From positions 132,798,274 to 132,862,273 of the forward strand of contig CM037877.1 in the NCBI GenBank assembly GCA_021292165.1: a stretch of 64,000 nt of DNA, read 5' to 3'. Below the pieces are notes generated by a model that saw nothing but the letters and a program-made list of their open reading frames with translations, ran no database searches and was not told the DNA's origin. The translations under genes and the position numbers were made by a program. Position 1 is the stretch's first letter. The number at the start of each line of letters is the position of its first letter. Shown in pieces: positions 56,816 to 64,000 of the stretch. Origin of the DNA: Shinisaurus crocodilurus (lineage: Eukaryota; Chordata; Lepidosauria; Squamata; Shinisauridae).

Positions 56816-57015
56816 CGTACTGAAGCAGATCAAAAGTCCATCTGGCACAGAAACCTGTTTTCAACAGTGGGCAGCCAGATGCCTCTGTGAAGCCCACTCA
56901 CAGGGCATGAAGGCAATAACCCTTTCCCATTGATTCCACATACCCCTGCAACTGGTATTCAGAGGTATACTGCGTCTGAACCTGGAGGTTTTGTTTAGCT
57001 GTTATGGCTATAGCC
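56816..57015. mobile_element. LINE-derived interspersed repeat
   Basis: CAGTGGGCAGCCAGATGCC and GGTATTCAGAGGTATACTG match a second copy split between 62140-62300 and 62985-63290. It resembles the 3' part of a CR1-like LINE. Confidence 0.5.
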
Positions 57016-57847
57016 ATTTCAGGCTACAGTCCTATGCCCACTTTCCTGGGAGTAAGCCTCATTGAACTCAGTGGGACTTACTTCTGAATAGACACATATA
57101 GGATTGATTGTGTTGTCATAGTCCTATCTTAGTCCGTTGCTAATAAATATGTAACAGGGGCTGTTGCAAAAATTTTATTTTCCGCTGATAAGATCCATAA
57201 GGCCATTCTTCAGGTTCATATGTAAAAATTGACTGACAATATTTTAACATACTACGTTACTGTATTTAGGTTTTAAATATTTTAAATAGTTGTACTGTTG
57301 CTTTTTGATCTATGTATTCTATTTTATGGATTGTTTTGTATTTTAAATGGTCTGCGACAATATAATAAACTGATTGAAACTATGTTAGTTCCCTTTTAAA
57401 GTCCTCCAAGACAACACAAGAAAGATTAGGCATATGCCTTCTCTCCCAAGGATCATAGTCTTTTCTGGGATTTGAACTTCAGCTCTCATGCACCCAGTAG
57501 TACCCCTAGAACGGGACGCTTGTGGGCTTCCCATATCTGTCGGAACAAAATGCTGGACTAGATTTGCCTTTGGTCTGATCCAGCATGGCTCTTCTTCTCT
57601 TTGCATGTTCGCAGTTCTATAGCCCTTTTAACAAGACAAGTGCTTTGCAAACATTTTTGTTTTAGCCTTTTTAATAGATCAACAACTTTGAATGTCACTA
57701 TTTCACAGTTTATAGCAAATGTTTTCAATGTGTGTTCAGAATAATAGGTATGGAAAGGGGGGAAATAAGGCAACTTAACAAATTGCTACATGATGAGGGG
57801 GGAACTGATGTTAAAACAGAGTTGTTCATTATTTAGCCAAAGCAATA

Positions 57848-57849
57848 AA

Positions 57850-57897
<48 letters not shown>
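57848..57897 (+). repeat. (TTA)n microsatellite
   Basis: An uninterrupted trinucleotide ATT run of about 50 bp. Confidence 0.95.
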
Positions 57898-58519
57898 TAA
57901 AAAATCTTGTTTAAATTATATTAATCTTTCCATAAATTAATAAAAAATAACCAAAGAAATTCATCAAAGGTTTGTGTTTTCCTTCTTCCCTCCTTAAACT
58001 GAACCATCTTGGTAAACCTCTACCCTTCAGCAATTTTATGCAGTTTATGTTGCTATTCTTTAACAGTAGGGACCGCTAGAGGGCACCATTTTGAGGCAAT
58101 TAAATGTTTTTCTTAAGTTCGAAAGAAGCATTTGGTGTTCTTTTTTTTCCTTTTTTTTAATACAGATGTCTAAATGTCCCAGCAAAATATTTCTCAGATC
58201 AGTGGGCATATCATAGGAGTTCACTTGTACATACCGGTAAGCTGTTTTCTTTCAGCAAACCTGTATTCTTGGACACGACCATCTAAACATGCAATCAGTA
58301 CCAGCCCCTGGGTTACAGTAGTGCAAGTTCTCTATACCAATCTTCTAAATGTTGCTTTTCTTATGTGGAGTAAAAGACCTGCAATATATTGTTCCTTAAA
58401 ACAGGGAAAGGCTGTATTCTCCCGGTCTTTTTTCAGAATCAGTAATACCAATCATTTTCTACCATTTTGTCAGAAATTTATTTTGAGTTCGATTTCTATT
58501 GCTAACTCTATAACATATA

Positions 58520-60632
58520 TTGACTAGGTTCACATAACAGGACAACCTATCATGGGTGACAAGCCACAGTGGGTTGAAGTGTAATGTGAACATGGACCGC
58601 TTCCCTCAGGGTGGCTTGTTTGCTGGCAACAAGCCACTCTGACAACCTATGGCTTGTTTTGGGGGTTGTTGAACCCACAATGGGTTGCCATGTTGTCCAA
58701 ACCCAGGTGACTGACCCCATCATGGGTTGCAGGAAGCAGCAAGTGCGCCGCTCGACAAGAGTGGCAAAAACCCCTTTGCCACTTTTGCAAAGCTCACCTG
58801 GGCCACCACCAGTGACAGCTGCCACACCGATGCCCAAGTGGCACGGGAGAGTGACCGTCACTGGCTTGGTGTCCCCCACCTCAAGTGCGAGCCCTTTTTC
58901 ACCCACCGTGGCTTTTTCCCCTTCATCCCCCCATTTTTAGGGATAGCCTTTCGTGATCTCCGAATTGACAGTCAGTGACAGCCCCTCCAAAGTGCCCAAG
59001 TGGCACATTGGAGGGGCCGTCACTGGTTCACCACCCCCTTTTTAAATTATTTTCTAAGCACAAGAAATTTGCACAATTTTTTCCTACATTAAAAAAAAAT
59101 TAGTCGGACTGGTGGGAGTCTGAAATGGGCAGCCTCGCTTGGGCAATGTCCTGGGAGGTGCCTGCTGTCAAAGTGCAGCGGGCACCCACCACCAGGGACA
59201 TTGACCCAGAGAGGCTGCAAAGAGGCTTATTTTTTACTTTGCTTTCCCCTGACAGCTGTCAAAAGGTGAGCTGTCAAGAGAAACCAAAACCGTGAGTGAT
59301 CTTTGCTCACAAAAGGGGGTGGCCAGTAGATCACCCCCTTTGTGGTAAGATCCTCTAGTTCTGTGAGGTTGACCTGAGTTTTCTTAGAGTCCTTGCACTT
59401 TTCCACCCTTTCTCGTGATTCTAGGTGTTTGAGAAAGTGGAAAAGTTCGAGCCACCCCATTTATGGGAGCACAGAGCTTTGACAGCTACACACTTGATCT
59501 TAGCCAAAAGGCCGAGAAGCGATACAGCTGTTAAAGCACAGGCTTCCTTTTAAACCAGGGTTTTTGACAGGGCTAATGAAGGTTTTTTTACAGGGACACA
59601 TATGCATATATGTTCCTGTCCAAAAACCCTGGGTATCCCCGTCAAAAAAAAAAACATTTTAAAAGGAAGTAAATGGAGGGGAAATTTGCACACTTGCATT
59701 AATGGGACAGTTACTACAGGTGTGCAAATTTCCCCTCCATTTACTTCCCAGCCATTAAATTTGTGTACATTTCTGCAGGTTTTTTAAAACGGTCAGGGAA
59801 CCACAGTAACTGTAGCAGTAAGTGCTCCAAAAAGGAGCCGCAAAAAGGAGGGGAAAGTTAATGTCTCCCCTTTCTGGAGTAGCTCAAGAGCCGGGGAAGT
59901 GTTGAAAAGGTGGAGGACACTGAGAAGTGTCAGTTCAACACTTAAAACTGAGAGGATCGCATCACCAAGTGGGAGATATTGGTGCACTTACTCCTTTGCA
60001 CCCTTTTGGTGTGCTTACTCCTTTGGCTCCCCCCCCCCACATTTCCAGTGCTTCTGACTTGTGCTACTGGGTCCCTCCTTTCTCTTACTGTTATTACTCC
60101 CCCGGTCCTACGCAACTGTGTGCAAATTAGCCGATAGGCAACTTCGTCTTGTCAATACCCATATCGGATCACCTCAATACTCATATCGGATACATGCAAA
60201 AGACCGACAAAAAACAAAAAATAATTTTAAAAAATTACAACCCCAATTGTGCATTTTTGAGGCACCAAAAAATAAAATAAAAAAGCCAAGGAACAAGTGA
60301 CAGTCCTTCCAAAGTGCCATTTTGGCAGTGGTGAAAGAGCAGTCAATGGCACAATCATGAAAAGTGAGCTGCACGGGCCTTTTTGCTGCTCTTGTCCAGT
60401 GGCTGTGTAGCATTCCCAACAACCTACGACGAAGTGGCCCTGCCGGGTTCAGACGACACAACAACCCATTGTGGGCAAGAACAACGGTAAAACAAGCCAT
60501 GGGTTCTCAGGGTGGCTCGTTCATGGAAAAAATAAGCCACCCTGCAAAAACTGTGCCGGGTTAGGACAACATGACAAACCACCATGGCTGGTTACCCACG
60601 GTGGCTTGTCATGTCGTGCGAACGAGGTCAAT
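58520..60632. mobile_element. GGGTTCRCAC-ended element, long copy 4
   Basis: Left end TATTGACTAGGTTCACATAAC and right end GTCGTGCGAACGAGGTCAATG are inverted at about 70 percent. Interior segments are shared with copy 3 (GACAGCTGTCAAAAGGTGAG, CAGTAGATCACCCCCTTT). A U2 snRNA fragment has been inserted at 59490-59523. Confidence 0.55.
59490..59523 (-). pseudogene. U2 snRNA 5'-end fragment
   Basis: The minus strand begins ATCGCTTCTCGGCCTTTTGG and continues CTAAGATCAAGTGT, the first 34 bases of U2 snRNA without a mismatch I can see. It is flanked by ACAGCT on both sides, consistent with a short target duplication. It is truncated and has no snRNA promoter, so it is a retropseudogene fragment. Confidence 0.8.
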
Positions 60633-62139
60633 GTGTTTCTCCCTGGTGCTGGGAAAAAGAAACTCCTGGAAAATCCTGAGCCGGTGGTCTTATGCTGTTT
60701 GGGGACATTGTGGAGAAGGACTGCAACTGTCCTTCTTGGCGGGTTCGGCCACTCAGGGGTTAACCCGGACTCGGGTATCCCTCTATCAGCGGTACGCAGC
60801 TCTCTGGCAGAAGCCGCGACCAGTTATAACGCAGGCAAAGCGAGGAGACCGAGTTTTGAATGGACGCTACTACACTGTTATGGGTAAACAGAGTTTTAAT
60901 GGAGCGTAACAGAACATATACAAAAGCACCACGCTAGGCACACACCTACAATTGAGCTGGTAGCGAGCCGCAAAAGCAATACAGTCGTACCTGGAAATGC
61001 CTTGTTCTTAGAAAGCCGCTTAACTTATGCCTTGTTCTTAGAAAGCCGCTTAACTCTGAAAGGGGCTGTTCTATGTTAGCGTTGTTCACTGGGAGCTCCC
61101 CAGGGTTGGAGGCAGAGGTTTGACCTGAGCCATGGACCTTCGTGCAGCTTGCTGCCCCACGACCAACAACGCTTTTCCCACCATGGACCCTGGGCTTTAT
61201 ACCCTCTGTTGGGCCCCCTCCTTCTTGTCGTGCCCCCTCCTGGCACGACTGGTTTTTCTTGTTTGCCTGGCGCCTAGGGTTCTTTGGCTGTTCCTTTCTT
61301 CTATCCAACACCTGGGAATGAATATTCCACAGCTCCTTCGGCTGCCAGACCAGGGACTTGCCAGGGGGCATGTTAATGACTCTTATTGTGATTCTTGGGT
61401 GTCTGATGCTATCTTGCGGTATGTGTGTGTGTGTGGGTGGGTGGGTGGGTGTGGGTGTGGGTGGGTGGGCTATGGCTTTCTCTTCACAGACATGCTGTAT
61501 CCCTGCCTTTCAGTTCCTCATGGAATCTCAGTCAGGTCTCTCCAGCCAAAGCCCAACATGCTAACCACAACACTGCCCTTTGCCAGCTCACTGTTCTCTG
61601 ACTATCAACCAATCTTTATATATTGGGTGTTATGCTACGTACTGCTGCTCTCTCGCGCGCGCTCTCTCTCTCTCTGTGCGCATGCGTGTGTGCATGCGTG
61701 CATGCATGCTTATACACACACACACAGAGGTAGAAATGGATCAACACAGCTGCCTGCATTTTTGGACTCTCATTGGGGGTGTGGCTATGGGAACTATCAC
61801 TAAGAGTTCCTCTCAGCTTCACTAGTTTGCCTTCTGTAAAACAGATTTTGAGTCAAGGAAGTGGTTTGATTTTGTGGGTTGAGACCTCACCTTTGCCTTC
61901 TATCAGATTTGCTGCTTTGGGTAAGTCACTTTTCTTTGGGTGCTCCTAACACTAGTGATCGGAAGGCATTGTGCAGCAAATCTGTCTTTTCTCCCATAAC
62001 GGACTTTCCGGGATAAGAAAAAAGACAGAAGTAGTAGTGAGAAAACATGGGAGGATTACAGGTGGAAGACAATGATGGCTGGATCCCCCATAAAATTATG
62101 TGAATGAGGCAGAGTGATGACACTATAAAAGCTTGCCTA
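60633..62139. other. Intergenic DNA, unassigned, with simple repeats
   Basis: A tandem pair of a roughly 30 bp unit (CCTTGTTCTTAGAAAGCCGC) lies at about 60999-61055. A (TGGG)-type run lies at 61430-61470. A GC/CT and TGCA alternating stretch lies at 61655-61730. The 60640-61130 part looks like an old element but was not identified. Confidence 0.45.
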
Positions 62140-63290
62140 GAAGCACCCTTCATCTAGTCCAGTATTCTGTTTCCAACAGTGATCAGCCAAATACCTCTGG
62201 GAAGAGCATACTCAAGGAATGGGGGCAACAATGTTCGTTCATTCTTCACATCTGCTGGTATGCAGCAGCAGAGGTAGACTACCTACGTATATACGGAGGT
62301 TGCATTTATCTATCACGGCTGATATGAGACATTCCCATTGCTTAGGTACCAGCCTCTGGTGAGCTTTAAGGAGAAGGGGTTTGTGCTGGATGTGGATCAT
62401 GAGGACTGAGGGAGAAAGAATATAGAAGAAATATATTTTGTACAAAAACGTGTATTGGTCTGTGACCAGTCATGTGACTGGTCACAGACTCTCAAGGCCA
62501 GTCATAAACCATTCATTCATTCTAGGAGAAATATCGGTTGGAAATTAATTAGAAAATGTGGATGTTAGGTTAGCAAGTGTTTATTGTTTGTTTTATTGTC
62601 TCTTATTAAATTCCTTAATAATCATCTTCTTTCAAGTTGGATCTGAGGTTTTGCTGCAGTAAGTTTCTGACAATCCCCAGGGGAAGGCTCACACACATAC
62701 ATCACCTTGCCTAGCCCATTTGAGTCACATTACTGGGCTTTTAAGCCACCGGGAAGTAAAAGGGAGAGGATGGGCTGAGAATTGACCAGCTGGCGTTGGG
62801 GAGTTTGGCTAGTAGTCCCCCTTACTGCTGAGGAAAGGTGACTTATGTTGGGAGAAGTGCGCTCACGCCCAACTCAGGCTGACTAAAAGTGCATGGTGGC
62901 AGCTGTAACAACAAAGAGGACAAGTTTCCAGCACGTGTACTTTAAAGGGTTGGTGCTGGACAAGTAGTTGCTCAAGCATTATGGAGCACAACTAGCATTC
63001 AGAGATATACTGCCTCTGAACATGGAGGTTCTGTTTAGCTATTATGACTAACAGTCCTTCATTAGGTTCTCTGATCCCCCTTTAATTCCATCTTACTGAC
63101 TGCCACTGTCACATCTTGTGACAGCAAATTCCATAAGTTGATTGTGCACTGTGTGAAGAAGTCCTTGCTGTGTGTAGACTGTCCTGAATCTACCACCAAT
63201 CAGTTGCACTGAGTGATCCCAGGTTCTGGTGTTATGTGAGAGAAAATTATCTCTATCTACTTTCTCCAGACCTTCCTTCCTTTTCATTAA
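62140..63290. mobile_element. LINE-derived repeat, interrupted
   Basis: Pieces at 62140-62300 and 62985-63290 match the repeat at 56816 and what usually follows it (GTGTGAAGAAGTCCTTGC, TCTACTTTCTCCAGACC). The sequence between is unrelated. The (A) run at 63288-63303 follows the second piece. Confidence 0.45.
62458..62489. repeat. 32 bp near-perfect palindrome
   Basis: Fifteen-base arms GTCTGTGACCAGTCA and TGACTGGTCACAGAC surround TG. Confidence 0.8.
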
Positions 63291-63691
63291 AAAAAAAAAA
63301 AAATGTATTACTTCACTTTCTTCCACAAGGCTCTCAAGGCCAGTCATAATTTCTAAAATTAAAACAATAAAAAGCAGTAAAACATGCAAAAGCAAGAATA
63401 CCATTCATTAAAAAAAAAAACAATTAAATTTAAAACTCCTGAAAAAATGAAATATAATGATAGCATGCCTCCCAAAAACAGCCTTCTAGCTCCTTTTTGC
63501 TGCTGCATGTTCTACATGTAGAGCGACCTTCTAACTAACCTCCCTTGTAATAAAAGTAGCAATGGATATTAACAAGATTTACTGAGAATCTTAAAAACTA
63601 AAATACAATCAAATGTTTTCCAGTTACAAACTGTTTTAAATAGATTTGGAGTACGTAAGTTGAAATTGAAGAAAGAAAATAAAGAAAAGTA

Positions 63692-63926
63692 CAGGCAGTC
63701 CCCGGGTTACGAACATCCCAACTTATGGACAACTCATACTTAAGAATAGACCGCCATATACCGTATGTAAAAAGCTGAATTAAATACAATGGTTCGCATG
63801 GACTATACCTTACTATACTTTGCAACACTTTGAAAACATTGTGAGGCTTCTGTTCTGACTTACGTACACATTCAACTTAAAGACAGACTTACGGATGGAT
63901 CTCGTTTGTATCCCGGGAACTGCCTG
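63692..63926. mobile_element. Tigger-like MITE
   Basis: Starts CAGGCAGTCCCCGGG and ends CCCGGGAACTGCCTG, flanked by TA (63690-63691 and 63927-63928). The 235 bp interior has no coding capacity. The termini are those of Tigger/pogo elements. Confidence 0.85.
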
Positions 63927-64000
63927 TAATTATATTTCAGAAACATGTTAAAGATACAGTACATACAAATCTGCAGTCTGCAACCCTGAGGTTTCCCCAG

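Noticed and set aside
54594..64000. An FMO4 gene downstream, as in mammals
   Set aside because: No FMO-like exon is recognisable in this part. FMO4 could lie beyond the window or be absent.

Overview
The window is vertebrate nuclear DNA, most likely from a squamate reptile (a lizard). It has intron-bearing genes with canonical GT-AG junctions buried in a dense, mixed repeat landscape: L2-, CR1- and RTE-like LINEs, a Penelope-like element, hAT and pogo/Tigger-like non-autonomous DNA elements, solo LTRs, a tRNA-type SINE and many microsatellites. That mixture is typical of lizard genomes. The species assignment is inference.

Only two cellular genes are supported, and they lie in tandem on the + strand. 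The first (coding exons at 1372-10211) is a flavin-containing monooxygenase most like FMO2; its first coding exon lies upstream of the window. The second (34490-54593) is a complete eight-exon FMO1-like gene encoding 532 residues. Coding exons two to seven have identical lengths (189, 163, 143, 200, 356 and 73 bp) and phases in both genes, which is the hallmark of the FMO cluster. The order FMO2 then FMO1 matches the mammalian cluster. Both products should be ER-anchored, FAD- and NADPH-dependent enzymes that oxygenate soft nucleophiles (N, S) in xenobiotics and metabolites.

The 24 kb between the genes is almost wholly mobile DNA. It holds a near full-length RTE-like LINE with a C-terminal C2H2 zinc finger (10492-14447, minus); a CR1 3' end split by a solo LTR (16.0-17.05 kb); an L2 copy with a 5' inversion, itself split by a hAT element (20.57-22.58 kb); a 2.5 kb structure with 463-467 bp inverted arms (23.04-25.54 kb); a short RTE-like copy flanked by a 107 bp direct duplication (26.34-26.80 kb); and a Penelope-like element with inverted terminal repeats carrying hammerhead-like motifs, entered by an L2 and by two pogo-like elements (27.70-32.04 kb).

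The FMO1 introns hold a family of GGGTTCRCAC-ended elements, a Buster-like hAT foldback family with 8 bp duplications, a second solo LTR and a GAGTC-rich hAT element. Downstream of FMO1 (54.6-64.0 kb) there is no further gene. It contains repeats, a short U2 snRNA fragment and a Tigger-like element. No prokaryotic, CRISPR or operon-like feature is present. The best candidates for something unusual are the hammerhead-bearing Penelope mosaic, the 107 bp target duplication, the perfect 125 bp palindrome and the GxGxxA change in the FMO2-like enzyme.
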